A DNA stretch of 64,000 nt from positions 1-64,000 of the forward strand of contig JAPYKE020000558.1 in assembly GCA_028554795.2 (NCBI GenBank), given 5' to 3'. Below, in pieces: positions 45,031-58,024 of this stretch. A model generated the notes under the pieces. The model saw only the letters and a program-made list of their open reading frames with translations. It was not told the DNA's origin and made no database searches. The position numbers and the translations under genes were made by a program. The stretch's first letter is position 1. Each line of letters begins with the position of its first letter. The stretch is from Sinohyriopsis cumingii (Eukaryota; Mollusca; Bivalvia; Unionida; Unionidae).

Positions 45031-45950
45031 GTAACAATTTGTAGAGTTCTCAGGAAATATTACAGTTTGTAGATTTATTGGGATTATTTCAGTACTCTGT
45101 GGTAATTGTGTATGTAGCTAGTGTTTCATGCGTCAAGCAATAGTTCCAGTATTTCACATTCGTGTTGTTCATTGTTATTAAGATGCATTGACAAAACGAG
45201 ATATGCTTTCATGAGAATAAATCTGAATAAGTATCAGATCTGATTTTCTGTTATTTATTCTTTTATTTTTGGTAATACTAGTGTTTTAGTATCTAATATA
45301 CATTTCTCTCTGTCTATGCTTGTGTCACATGATGTTTTAATGCAGCATTTAGAGATTACAGCTATGAGATATCATAAGAATATTTTTTTTATAGAGTAAC
45401 TTGTTTAGTCAATGATTATTCTCCCATGAGGCCTTTTTAATTAGAAAGCATAATAATATTACATCATACAAAATATAATAGTAATTACTATTTATGTTAA
45501 CATATTTGTAGTATTATAAATGTGTTTTATAGAAACACATATATATTAATGATATTTCTTCTTTAAGTCTTATATAAAAACACCCACATGTGTCTTTGTA
45601 TCCGAGCTGCCAAACGAGAGGTTGTGAGTTCAAAACTCATGGCAGAATACCAAATATATTTTTACTTCTTCTGTATTTTATATTCAAACTTTCTTTTAAA
45701 CTTGCTCATCTGAATTTTTTTATATTTTTTAAAATACTTTTTGTTGTTGTTGAAACTTTCCTTTATCATTCACATTCATGGATGGGCAATTTGGCTGCCA
45801 AACAAAAGGTTATCGGTTTAAAACTCATAGCAGGATCACCAATTTATTTTCCTGTTTTTGTATAATTATCTTCACATTTTTTGAAATTTGTATTTACAGA
45901 TATTATCAATAGTTGACCTTAACTATCAAAACCATAAAGAGTATATATAT

Positions 45951-46070
45951 ATCCAACAACATAATGCATTTTAACACAGAGTGTGGACAGATGGAGAGAC
46001 TGATAAATGCACATAGATACTAAAGTGATCATTATGTTGAAGTTCTGCCAAGGCAGGTTCCACAGGAGTT
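45951..46070 (-). repeat. Inverted fragment of the duplicated segment
   Basis: Directly after an (AT) tract, about 115 bases match the reverse complement of 47,926-48,028 in copy 2 almost exactly, and match copy 1 (43,975-44,095) less well because that copy has an extra internal 16 bases. It marks a rearrangement junction. Confidence 0.8.
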
Positions 46071-46647
46071 TGTGTCTCAAATAAGTTAGTCCTTATTAAA
46101 TCTTTACGCCCGGAATTTTTACAAATACGAAGCCTGGAGTACGTTTAAATTACGGGTGAAAAATTTCATACAGGCTTGTCCATCTGTCATACTTTGGTTA
46201 GGATTTGCATCTAGGTAAATTTTCAAGCACCATGATGGGTCATCCATGTTATGTGACTACATGCTTTTTCCTATTAAGTCAAGACTAAATGTGTAACAAA
46301 ATAAAGCAGTCACTTTTACAGTAGGGTAGTCATGTTCAGGATTTTGATTTAAGACATTTTGAGTGAATACAATCTCTATAGCATGTTTTGCATGTATATT
46401 GGGAGGAGTTTGTATAATTAGTTCACCTGGTCAAAGATCAAGTGAGCCATCCATCCATCTATCCTTGCATCCATCCACATTTGCTTGTGAACTAGAGCTT
46501 TCATTTCTGGTAAGATATCATTCGGATATGGCATGTATTAACTTCATTCAGCAAAAACATTGGATGAACTTTGGTGTGTTTGACTATGACCTACATACAT
46601 GTATATTAATGTAGTCATCTTGCATTAGATAACTTGGTTAAAACAGG

Positions 46648-46915
46648 TAACATAGGTGCCCCATGTGGCCGAGTGGTCTGAAGTGCTCACTATTACAGAT
46701 CACTGCCATCTCACCTCTGTCTGTGTAGGTTCGAGTCTCAGGCTCAGCCAATGTGGGTACATGAGAAAGCTTGCCAGTAGCTTCTCATGGGTTGGTGGCT
46801 CTTTTCGGGAGTTTTCCCAGGTTCTTCCTTCACCATTTATACTGGCCTCCATGTGTAGCCTATTTTGTGCTAAAGATGGCGTTAAACCCTATAACAGCAA
46901 CAACAACAAAACAAG
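46648..46915 (+). mobile_element. tRNA-derived SINE, family B, best copy
   Basis: The head GTGGCCGAGTGGTCTGAAGT (box A of Leu/Ser type) and box B GGTTCGAGTCTC are intact; it ends in a CAACAACAAC tail. It lies between the two duplicated segments. Confidence 0.9.
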
Positions 46916-47520
46916 TAATGTTAAATCCATGACATATCAGTTACATTAGTTAGGATGCAAGTAATGTTAAATCAATGATATAGAACTTACATACACTTAA
47001 CAATCTGATACTCATGGGTTGTAAGTAATGTAAATCTATAACATCATGTAATGATCATTTCATTTGCAAAGTCAATTTAATAAAGGATAATTTGTAAAAT
47101 GGTTCAGATTTTTCAAGGTCATGTTTACTTTTCACTGACTTTCATTTGCCTGACTATTATTGCCATTACTAAAATTGTATAGTCAATTTTTGTTTCACAT
47201 TGTTTATAAGATACATTAGTCATAACCACGTCCTTTACTGTAAAATCACTGCCAGAGTTTGTAGCAATATGACACACTTAGTGGACAGGTGATGTCATAT
47301 CAGTGACATCATAATGCAATGACCACATTATTTTGTACACTGAGGTAAATATTCATTTTTTTCACAAGCGGTTATCCTTAATGCAGATGAATTTTGGGGT
47401 GATATCAAGGTCACACACATATGCTAATTAAAGAAATATGAGTCACAATAAAATATGGAGTTACAGTAGGAACAAATGTGTTGGAACTTTCTGATTTTCT
47501 TTGGTTTGTCTAATTCTTAG

Positions 47521-47620
47521 AGAGTGCAGCAAAAGTCTGGCCCAGAAGAAATGGCAGTCAGAGGCTCAGAGAATGCATTTTGAAAGTGGAGTCCGGATGG
47601 GTGTTGGCTCCTTTAACTTG
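47521..47620 (+). CDS. TTC39-like: TTC39-family gene, exon A, copy 2 (GC donor)
   Basis: Same exon as 43,576 but with MGVGSFNL, as the family expects. It is followed by GCAATT, a possible GC-AG splice donor. Against copy 1 (TTAATT), the likely parent was GTAATT, each copy having changed one base of the donor. Confidence 0.75.
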
Positions 47621-48893
47621 GCAATTTGTAGAGTCAGACATTATTGATTCTTAAATACTAAATCACTATACACCAAAAAACATGCATGCTACAGTGTTGG
47701 CAGGTTTAAAAATGCAAATCATTTTTATGTTATTTATTATTGGATTTTACCAAATGTTGCATTTGTAAAAGGTTTAGGATCTGATCCATTAGTTAGGGTC
47801 TTGGTTTTTGGTGGTGGATGTGTGGGTAGGTGGATGGCTTTTGAGGGGAGGTAATAAATAGTACAGAGCAATTAGATTTGCCATATGGCAGGCCGTGTAT
47901 GAGTAGTAGCTTTATTGTGGAACCTGCCTTGGCAGAACTTCAACATAATGATCACTTTAGTATCTATGTGCATTTATCAGTCTCTCCATCTGTCCACACT
48001 CTGTGTTAAAATGCATTATGTTGTTGGTTTGTCAGTTCCAGTTGTCCATAGAGTCATGTTATTTGGTATATAGAAACATCTTGATGCGTACAACACTATT
48101 ACACTCAAATCTTGGTGGTCTAATGCTTGACTGGCAGTCCATAGCCAGCTAAATATTTTAATCTGTAAGAAAACTAAATTATAAAAAAATTCTGCCAAAA
48201 TTGCCAGCTAAAAATTACTTAAGTGTTGCTTTTCTTTTAAAGATTTTGCTGTCAGATTTATCTATGATACCCACAACATTATGCATACATTAAATCTATC
48301 AACTTTTATTATCTTTGGTATTTTACCTTAATATTTCAACTTATCACATACAGGATATTTGCTAGAAATGAGCAAATAACATGTGTTTCATCAAGTGGGT
48401 GAAAAACTCTGTATTTTCACAAGTGTTGAAGTCACAAGTGAAAACACTTGAATTTTACACCCACAAAGTGAAACATGTCTATTACTCACTCAGAGTAAGC
48501 AAGTTTTATTTGTATCTAATGCTTTAAAAGTTTTTGCCATCAAAGTTATTTGTGATACCGAGAACATTATTTTGATAATAAATCTATGAACTTTGCTGTT
48601 CTAGTGAAATATTTAATCCTATCAGACTGTTTCTTTTAATCACTATTATTGAACAGTAATTTTCTTGATTCATGACCTACTGTTATGGTAGTCATTAACT
48701 TTAGGAGAAAGATGGATCATCAAAATTTAAAAACCCCAGATCAATGTAAACCACTCTGATGCATACATAGGACCAACTATCGTATGCGATGTATGTAGTT
48801 ACATTCTCAGGCGGCTGTCCCATATGGTAATGTTTAAAAAAAATTGTTTGGATTAAATGATATTTTGTGACATTGCATTTTTTCTCTTTTAAG

Positions 48894-48959
48894 CTGATTT
48901 CTCTTCTTCCTGCCAAAATATCAAAGCTATTAGAATTTGTTGGTTTCTCAGAAAATAAC
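48894..48959 (+). CDS. TTC39-like: TTC39-family gene, exon B, copy 2
   Basis: 66 bp, phase 0, acceptor TTTTAAG, donor AAC-GTAGCA. Codes LISLLPAKISKLLEFVGFSE and NN. The family's GFSGNK is GFSENN here, so this exon has drifted at its most conserved point although it remains open and spliceable. Confidence 0.75.
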
Positions 48960-49855
48960 GTAGCAGTTTGTAGAGTTATTGGGATTATTTCAGTACACTG
49001 TGGTAATTGTGTATGTAGCTAGTTTCATGCGTCAAGCAATAGTTCCAGTATTTCACATTCGTGTTGTTCATTGTGTCTATTGTAATTGTGTATATATCCA
49101 GTGTTTCATGCGTCAAGCAATAGTTCCAGTATTTCACATTTGTGTTGTTCATTGTGATTAGGCATGCAATGACAAAACGAGATATGCTTTCATGAGAATC
49201 AATCTGAATAAATATCAAATCTGATTTTCAGTTATTTATTCTTTTATTTTTGGTAATACTAGTGTTTGAGAGTCTAATATACATTTTTTTCTGTCTATGC
49301 TTGTGTCACAACATGATGTTTTAATGCAGCGTCTAGACATTACAGCTACCAGATATCATAAGAATATTTTATTTATATAGTGTAACTTGTTTAGTCAATG
49401 ATTATTCTCCCTTTTAATTAGAAAGCATAATAATATACATCATACAACATATAATAGTAATTACTATTTATGTTAACATATATGTAGTATTATGAATGTG
49501 TTTTATAGAAACACATATATATTAATGATATTTCTTCTTTAAGTCTAATATATAAACACCCACATGTGTCTTTGTGTCTAAGCTGCCAAACGAGAGGCTG
49601 TGAGTTCAAAACTCATGGCAGAATACCAAATATATTTTTACTTCTTCTGTATTTTTATCTTCAAACTTTCTTTTAAACTTGCTTATCTGAATTTTTTATA
49701 TTTTTTAAAATATTTTTTGCTGTTGTTGAAACTTTCTTTTATCATTCACATTCATGGATGGGCAATTTGGCTGCCAAACAAAAGGTCATCAGTTCAAAAT
49801 TCATGGCAGGATCCCCAATTTATTTTCCTATTTTTGTATAATTATCTTCAAATTT

Positions 49856-51968
49856 TTTTTTCAAACTCATTCATCAAGAAAAGATTAAATTGTTTATATC
49901 TTTTATTTATAAAAAAATATTTGTATTCCCTTCCTTGGATGGGCAATTAACCCTAGTTCTGTAATAGTTTACATGAAGTGGAAGCTTGTTTTATAGAACT
50001 GTACCAGAGTATTGGAAGCTTTTCTTAAATTGCTCTGTTCTTGGTTTTGGTTGATAAAGGTTTCCATATGACTTTAAACTGCTTTATGAAAGTCAATTCT
50101 TTGATATTTTGTAAACCATTTCAGTTCTGTAAACATGCTCTTGATGAATAATCGTTTGATTCACCTTAAATAATGCATGCTGTCCATTTCTGAAGTTTAT
50201 AAATCCTGTTAAGCTGAGTGTGGGCCTAGTTTCCTGAAACAGTTGAACAGTAATTGATTGTTGGGAGAATATATATATATATATATTATGCAAATTTCTA
50301 AAAGTAACTAATTCTTGATTCTACTAAGACAATTTCAGATGACACTGCTTTGCAAAGCTTGTACAATGCATAATATACAATACAGTTGGTCTCAATGAAT
50401 AAAGCAAATGGTACAATGCATAATATACAATACAGTTAATTTCAATGAATAAAGCAAATGGTACGATGCATAATATACAATACAGTTGGTCTCAAGTAAA
50501 TTAAACAATTTGTTCAATCCAACCATTTTAAGATTAAATAGGCATCCAGTAGATGCATTTACCAATTTGGTGCCATTTTCAGCCAGATTACATCAAAGTT
50601 GTATAGAGGTACGCCAAAACTCTCCTTTGTACATGTTGCAATGCAAACAACATAACATTACACCTATCACTATGTCAAAAGTACATAATATCTGCGGAGT
50701 ATCCCCATAAAGACCACATAAGTACTACATTTGTACTATCCAGTGATTCTTGTATTGCTGAAACATTTAAGTTTCAAGCATGTAAACAGTCCTAAGTATG
50801 AATACTTATTATGCAATTCTTTCACTGAACAACTATTTTCTAGTAGGAAAGTCAATATAGTCAAAAGTTGCAGCCTCCCCATGATAAAACATGAGATATA
50901 TCAAAAATACACATTGAAGTTTCTCAACATAGTAACTAATGATATGATAAATGACAGGAACATGAAACTTATCACAATTATTCATGTGATGTCACTAATA
51001 TGTTTTACAATCTCAAAAGGGAAATAAAAGATCAGATTTACATAGTTCAAAGGTTAACAATTTCGCTAATTTTTAGAACTAGTATATAGCTAATCTTTTC
51101 TTTCATCACTATTCCTTTATTTGTCTACCAAAAAATGAAAAGAAACATTTTTTGAAACAATTGGCCAATTTGTTAAGACAGTAAATGGTTTTGAGTGTGT
51201 ATAAACTTTTCTTCCATTTCAAATTGTCATCCCTTGTCCCCTTGCATATTTATTGATTTGAGTGTGTATAAACTCATCTTCTATTTAAAATTGTCATCCC
51301 TGTCTTCTTTGCATATTTATTGAGATTTTTGTCTGTTGATATTTACTGTTCTTATTTATCTAGCATTTATATATACAGTAAAGGTCAAAACGAGAATGTA
51401 TGTTTGCAATTTAAATGTATATTGTGTATAAAAGGGAACAACTTATTTTTCCATTTCTTTCGTGGATTGACTAAATTATAAAAACTAAATTCTTTGTCAG
51501 TCTTAGCAGAGCTTTTAAGTACTATTTTAATTAGTTGTAATGTACTTTGAAGATAATTTATAATGATGTACTTGTAAAGCTCCATGTTGGTGCTTCACAT
51601 CAGTACACAACATACATGTAATTGCTATATCCATATTTTTTGCACCCAAAGTCTTCCTATATAATTACCAGTAAAATAAAGAAAATGATAAAACGGAAAT
51701 GAATTGCCCTTTCTGCTCTTTCTTAAGCAAGGTTTCACTGTACATCACACATAAAGAACATTAGATTTACACATAATAACTATGAAATCAATACATTTTG
51801 CCACAATGTTTAGGAGGATTGTAGTGAGAGTCTTAGTCAAGGGAGGTAATGTAGTCAGTACTGTAAGACAGTATATGTCTTCCTTTAGTTCAGCTCTATT
51901 TTTCAGATCTTTGTGAGATCAAATTTTGCTGGGAAAGTAGATTTTGTTTCATATTTTGATCCACAAAC
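49856..51968. other. Sequence present only in duplication copy 2
   Basis: About 2.1 kb interrupts the match between copies. It starts with further units of the TGGATGGGCAATTTGGCTGCC repeat seen twice in each copy, and includes a 50-bp tandem repeat (50,361-50,493, nearly three units). Short broken frames at 50,486-51,027 are not recognisable. Confidence 0.5.
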
Positions 51969-52032
51969 AAGTTTGAAATTTGTATTTACAGATATTATCA
52001 ATATTTGTCCTTGACTATCAAAACCATAAAGA

Positions 52033-52033
<1 letters not shown>

Positions 52034-52111
<78 letters not shown>
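52034..52111. repeat. (AT)n microsatellite
   Basis: About 38 AT units, at the same place in the duplicated sequence where copy 1 has a short (AT) tract and the inverted fragment. Confidence 0.97.
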
Positions 52112-52112
<1 letters not shown>

Positions 52113-52549
52113 CCAGGAGCAAGAACATCAATAAATTTGACCAGTGCTTTATTAAATAGTTCAAAACTAGCATTGAAAGTTTAGAAAATATACACCTTAG
52201 GATATGGGTCAGAGGGAGATATTCAAAATAAATGAACACTGAAAAGTTGACTAAGAATCTTTTTTCTCTCCCTTTTTTCCTATTGATTTGCACTGATCTA
52301 GAAATAAAATTAACTTTTTCAAGTTTAGGTTTAGTTGAGTCAGAGTTTGATGACACAACAACCCAAGTAGGTTATTTAGCGTCAACTGGAGTAAAGCCCA
52401 AGGAGACCAAGGCTTAGTCTATAGGACCGTTTATACTTTAATTGTATCCAGCATCATTACAAGCACAGTACACCAGTACTGATTTATTTCTATAATTTGT
52501 TGCTTTTGCAATAAATCTTGACATCAGAAGACATTTTGTTTTCTTGCAG

Positions 52550-52643
52550 AACCGTCCATTCAATGTGACTTCAATTATTGTATGCTTGCAACCACACCTG
52601 TATATATGTCAATTTCACATAACCATCTTAAGTATAACAACAG
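52550..52643 (+). CDS. Possible further exon of the TTC39-like gene
   Basis: A 94-bp stretch between a strong acceptor (TTTTCTTGCAG) and donor (ACAG-GTAAGT), open in phase 0: NRPFNVTSIIVCLQPHLYIC and QFHITILSITT. The family has a hydrophobic helix pair after GFSGNK, which this could be, but I see no diagnostic motif. Confidence 0.3.
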
Positions 52644-52649
52644 GTAAGT

Positions 52650-53068
52650 GTGTTTTATATTTTTTGTTGCAAGGGAGGGGAAATTTCTCATTTAATAACT
52701 TGCATGTTTGGTTGCAGGTGAGGGGAAATAACTCATTTGATATGGTATATGCTTTGATGCATTTGGGAGAAATAACTTATTTGATATAGTGTATGTATTG
52801 TTGCAAGGTAGTGGAAATAACTCATTTGATATGTATATGTTTTGGTTCAAGTGATGAGAAAGAACTCATTTGATATGGTATATAGTTTGGTTCAAGCGAT
52901 GGAAAAGAGTTAATTTGATATGGTATATGTTTTGTTGCAAGTGAGGGGAAATAACTCATTTGATAAGGTAAAGATTTTGTTGTTAGTGAGGGGAATGAAC
53001 TCATCTGACATTTTATATGTTTTGTTGCAAGTGACGGGAAGAAAATCATTTGATATGGTATATGAATA
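52650..53068. repeat. Minisatellite, about 46-bp unit, about nine diverged copies
   Basis: The unit is of the form GTTGCAAGTGAGGGGAAATA followed by ACTCATTTGATATGGTATATGTTTT. It begins just after the splice donor at 52,644. Confidence 0.9.
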
Positions 53069-53189
53069 TGTTGAGGTTTCAAGCTGAGACAAATATTATC
53101 CCTGTGTCAGATCAACCAAGTCTAGCCCATTCTGCCAAAGCATAAGAAAACAGGCAGTACTCTGTATTTGTTACTTAATGTCTGAAAAC

Positions 53190-53365
53190 AAAGGTTCTTG
53201 TCAAGTTTCCTTACTAATGAACAAATGAGTCCAATAAATAGTTCCATTGGAAAATGTAATGGTGTACTCACATGAAAATTTAAATACAGTTTGGCACTCC
53301 TTTTTATCCAGCTATTTCATCAGGACGTTCTTCTTCAATATATCTCTTTTGTTTAGCCTGTAATA
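53190..53365 (-). repeat. Dispersed repeat, inverted relative to 23,255-23,440
   Basis: On the minus strand it reads ATTACAG, then GAAGAAGAACGTCCTGATGA, then ACCATTACATTTTCCAATGG, then GGACTCATTTGT, matching the 23-kb copy block by block at about three quarters identity by eye. Confidence 0.75.
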
Positions 53366-53806
53366 GAATTGGGCAAGAAAAGGTGTTGATAGAATGGAGA
53401 CCACGAGGCGAGCGACACATATAAGCACGCACATGTTTATATAGCAAGAAGTGGAATAGTGAATCTACGTAGTATCATAGATTTTGGTGAGACACTTTAA
53501 TTACTAATACCCTATGTATTTCTTTTGACACTGTATTTAATCATATTTTTGTCTTGATTTTGTCTTCTGCATCTTTAATCCCAGCTGGGATTAGCAAGCA
53601 GTCAACGAGACTGAGATATACTCATAGCCGTTTAAACACTGTGGCTTAGACTTTTGTGCTAAAATAACATAGCTTACACTTAGGAAACAGCAAATATTTC
53701 TTAAGAAAGCTTTAAAATAATTCTTTTGTCAAAAGCTTAGGAACATTGATTGCCTAAATTTCCCAAAGAACCAAGGTTTTAGTAATATAAACATAGATAT
53801 AGTAGT

Positions 53807-55112
53807 GTGCAACTTGTAATCTCTGAATACAACTCAAGCACCAATCTGACGTGGAAAAAGGAATCTGGAACAATGCCAGCAAGATCAGTGCCACGGGGAT
53901 TGAAACTGAAACAATACTTTGAGACAATAGTTGAGGATGGAAGACTCATTGTTTGCCACCCAGAGGGATGTCAGATGCTAGATTTTGGGGACACTCAAAC
54001 CATGCCGAGGCAAGGGGAAGTGCTGATGGCATTAAATACCATAGGCATAGAATAGGGAAAATTGATGCCCTACAAAATGGAGGAATCAACAAGTTTGTAC
54101 TCTATCCCAAACAGAACACCCTTCTAATTGAGACAGACACCATACAAATCAAAGGAATGCAGGTCAAGGTTACAAATACTCCGCCCTTTATCAGAGAAAT
54201 TGACCCAAGGGCAACCGAAATTCACATTATGGGACTCCCAGTGGAAGTAGAAAACAGTGAACTAATTCAAAAGATTGAAAAAAAGTTTGGGGCAAATGTT
54301 ATCACACACAAGATAGCAACTGTGTGGGGCTTTGCCCCCATTAAATCTTGGATTAGACTAATTTATGTGAATAAAGAAGATGCCAAGAAAGTACCAGTCT
54401 ACTTTTATGTGCTAGGATTAAGGCTCAAATCCTGGTTTAAAGGGTGAAAAAGGGACAGAATGTACTGCCCTAGATGTCACCAGACAGGACACAGCCCCAG
54501 AAATTTTCAGGGGACAAATATACCAGAAGCAGCAACTTATGCAAGCAAAGCTGCCGCAAACAAACCTCTGCAGCATCAACAACAACAACAAAAACAACAA
54601 CAACAACAACAACAAACAGAGTACCCAGAACAAATTTTGGAACTAATCAGACAAATAAGAGAAGAGAAACAAGCAGAGAACACGATATGAACACTACCGG
54701 AAATTGATATAACAAACATTGAAGAAGGACAGAAAACCCTAGAATGGGAGGAAAGTCCAAATAAAACTGGAAAAATTTCCACACCGGCAAAAGAGAGCAA
54801 CATATGTACAAAGAATAGAATTGAAGGATGGAGATTGAATCAGTACAAGAAGAGGAGGAAAATGAAATCATGGGGATCCAACTATTAATGTTGACACCTT
54901 TACCTAGAAGGAATAGACACAAAAGGAAAGCGAATTCAGTATCACCGCAAGAAAAAATCACATCACCAAGAAAAGAAACCACCCAGCAAAGGAAAAGTAA
55001 ACCCAAAAAGATAAGAGAAGATGAGGAAACAGATGAGGAAACTGACAATGAGAGTGATAAAGGGAAAAATGAGAATGAAGAAGAGGAGGAAATGACAGAG
55101 ATGGAGACATAG
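53807..55112 (+). pseudogene. LINE ORF1 (gag-like), frameshifted
   Basis: The start MQLVISEYNSSTNLTWKKES leads through SVPRGLKLKQYFETIVEDG. A shift near 54,040 leads to a second frame with EIHIMGLPVEVENSELIQKI, an RRM-like or adaptor block common in ORF1 proteins of non-LTR elements. A further shift near 54,420 leads to a zinc-knuckle-like CPRCHQTGH at 54,463 that lacks the last Cys. A long charged Lys/Glu tail follows (54,828-55,112). It sits just upstream of the endonuclease-reverse transcriptase. Nucleic-acid binding is the known role of such proteins. Confidence 0.6.
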
Positions 55113-55373
55113 CCTGAAACAGAAACAGAATATGATAGCAATGAAGAAACAAAGGAAACAAAGGAAACCGAAATTACCAGAACAATGAGTGAATCCAACA
55201 GCACACAGAAAATGAAACCACACCCAACTCATTTGAGGGGGGGGGGGAACCAGTGCCCCCATTTAATTCAATAAAATAAAATCCATAAATCACAATATTT
55301 ATATAGAGGTATAACCTACAAAGCGACACACTGGGAAGAGACAGGAATGAAAGGAATGAACTTACATCTCCTG

Positions 55374-57957
55374 TCCAATTAAATGTTAATGGAATAGACA
55401 AAAATAAAATACTCAAATTTCCAAAAGATATAAATTATGATATTATGTTTTTCCAAGAAACACATAACGGTTTTAAAAATGAAACTAAAGCACTATGTGA
55501 AAGCCATTTAAATGGTATTCTTTTAACTAATGACTATACAGGAGGTGATATAATGGGGGGAGTAGCCATTTTGATTAAAAATAAAAGGGATATTTTTTGG
55601 GAAAAAATAAATGAAGATAAATATTTTAAAGGAAGGCTTTTACATATTATTGGAAAAACTCATTTTATCAACCTATATAAGCCAGCCTTTAGGGATCTAG
55701 AAAAGTATTTCTTAGAGAAACTAACACGTATTTAGAAAAGTATACAATGGAGAATGTTATTATAGGGGGAGATTTCAATTGGATAGGAGTAAACATTGAC
55801 ACAGAAGGGGAATTAACACCAACAAATTTAAGAATTAAACCTGAGATGGAATAATTTTTAAGAAAACATAAACTGGTAGATGTATATAGAAGATTAAATA
55901 TTTTAAGGAAACAAACACATATGAATATAAAATCAATAAAGGAAGCAAACTACATAAATTTTATTGTACAAATTTTGATGGAAAAATACATAAAGAAGCA
56001 GGGATATCAAACATAAATATTTTGGATCACAGACTTATAGTCATGACCATAGATATAAAAAATAAAAAAGATGGGGAAAAGGAAAATGGATGATTAATAA
56101 TTCACTTTTAAAAGATATTAAGTTTGTAAATGAAATAAAAAAGAAATAGAAGATTTTAAACAAAAAGAGAATATATACATTATTATGGAATGGGAAATTT
56201 TAAAAAAGAAATTCATAGAAATATCGATTACATTTTCAAATATTAAAAGTAGGAAATTTAAATTGGAAAAAGAATCTATTAAATTTCAACTTCAAGAAAC
56301 AAATAGTAATGAATTAAAAACAAAACAAAAAAGAGATTAGATTAAATTATAGAGGAAATGAGAGGTAAGGAAATTAGGGTTGGAAAATTTACTCAGATTT
56401 ATAAAAAGGCAGAAGGTTTCTACAAAAGAGAAGAGAAAAGAAAAGCAGGGGAAAAACATTGGATAAACTAAAAATAGCTGAGAATAAAGTAACAACAGAT
56501 CAGAGGGAAATTATGAATTAAATTAAAGGTTTTTATTCAAATTTATATAAAACACATAATATAGCAGAAAAAAACAATTGTTGAATATTTGGAAGGTATC
56601 TTCTGCGAGGTGATATCATCAGAACATAAAGACATGTGATGATTTCATCTCGCAAGAGGAAATAAAAGGAAGTATACAAACTACAAATAACGGGAAATCA
56701 CCAGGAGGAGATGGACTCTTCGCAGATTTCTATATGAAATTCTGTGGGGAGTTGTTGCCCATACTTGAATGTTTATACAATAATATTCTACTTAGAAATA
56801 ATAAGATGTCTGAAACTATGAGGGAGGAAGTTATAACTTTAATATATAAAGGAAAAGAATAAAGAGAAGACCTTAAAAATTGGAGGCCCATCTCCCTCCT
56901 AAATATGGATTATAAGATTTTAAGTAAGATATTAGCAGACAGAATAAAAAAGGTATGGACCAGATTATTAATATACACCAGACACGCAAAAAGAGAAATA
57001 TACAAAATAATATCCTTAATATAAAAACAATTATAGACTATCTAAAAGAAAATAACAGAAAAGCTGCAATGGTACTTTTTGATCAAGAAAAAGCTTTTGA
57101 TAGATTAGAACATAACTATATACAAAAGGTTCTAAAAAAATTTGGTTTCGGAGATAATTTCCGAAAATGTACTAAAATACTGTACAATAACATAACATCT
57201 AGAGTACAGGTTAATGGGATCATGACTGATAAATTTGAAATTCAAAGATCAGTGAGGCAAGGATGCCCACTATCTATGCTATGATACGTAATAGCAATTG
57301 AAATGCTAAGCATCAGCATAAAACTCAACAAAGAAATAGTTGGTATAAAAGTTCCGAATTTAAAAGATGATGTGAAAACGCTACAACATGCAGATGACTG
57401 TACCAACTTTATAGAAGATCAAAATTCCTTTAAACACTTAATAAAGGAATTTGAAAAATTTGGTAAAGCATCAGGATCACAAATTAATCAGGACAAAACA
57501 GAAATCTAATAAATAGGCAACTGGCGAGGTAAACACTCAGTTTTACCAGCACATATATTTAAAAATACAGTTAAAGCCCTATGTGTATACTTTTGATTAA
57601 ATGAAGAAAAAGAAAACTGTAAAAAAATAGACAATGGAATAAAAAAAAAATGTTGATACCTGGGCACTAACGCCCTATGCATCATGGAACGAACTCAAGT
57701 GGCAAAAACATATATGTATGCTAATATCAATTAATTCATGAAGTCTATTGACGTAAATAACCTTACTTTAAATAATATAGATAATCAGATTATAAAATAC
57801 ATATGGAATTTTAAAATGCACTATACTAATAAGGAAACCTTATATAGGGTCAAAGAAAGGGATGGGATAGGAATACTTAGTCTGGTACTTTTAAAAATAA
57901 AAAAATTTTTAAATAGGTTCAAAAAAATAAATGCAGACCCCAAATTACCGTGGGAGG

Positions 57958-58024
<67 letters not shown>

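Larger units (their letters stand above)
43505..45950 (+). repeat. Segmental tandem duplication, copy 1
   Basis: Closely similar along its length (with scattered substitutions and small indels) to 47,459-49,855, offset about 3.95 kb, and its last 70 bases match 51,969-52,035. It contains one pair of TTC39-like exons and their intron. Confidence 0.9.
47459..49855 (+). repeat. Segmental tandem duplication, copy 2
   Basis: Colinear with copy 1. It carries its own small internal duplication of about 77 bp (49,005-49,082 and 49,083-49,158). Similarity to copy 1 stops at about 49,855 and resumes at 51,969. Confidence 0.9.

Noticed and set aside
52822..53092. Minus-strand repeat-protein ORFs
   Set aside because: Products of the 46-bp minisatellite.
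54647..55416. Long Ser/Phe/Leu minus-strand ORFs
   Set aside because: Antisense to the charged tail of LINE ORF1.
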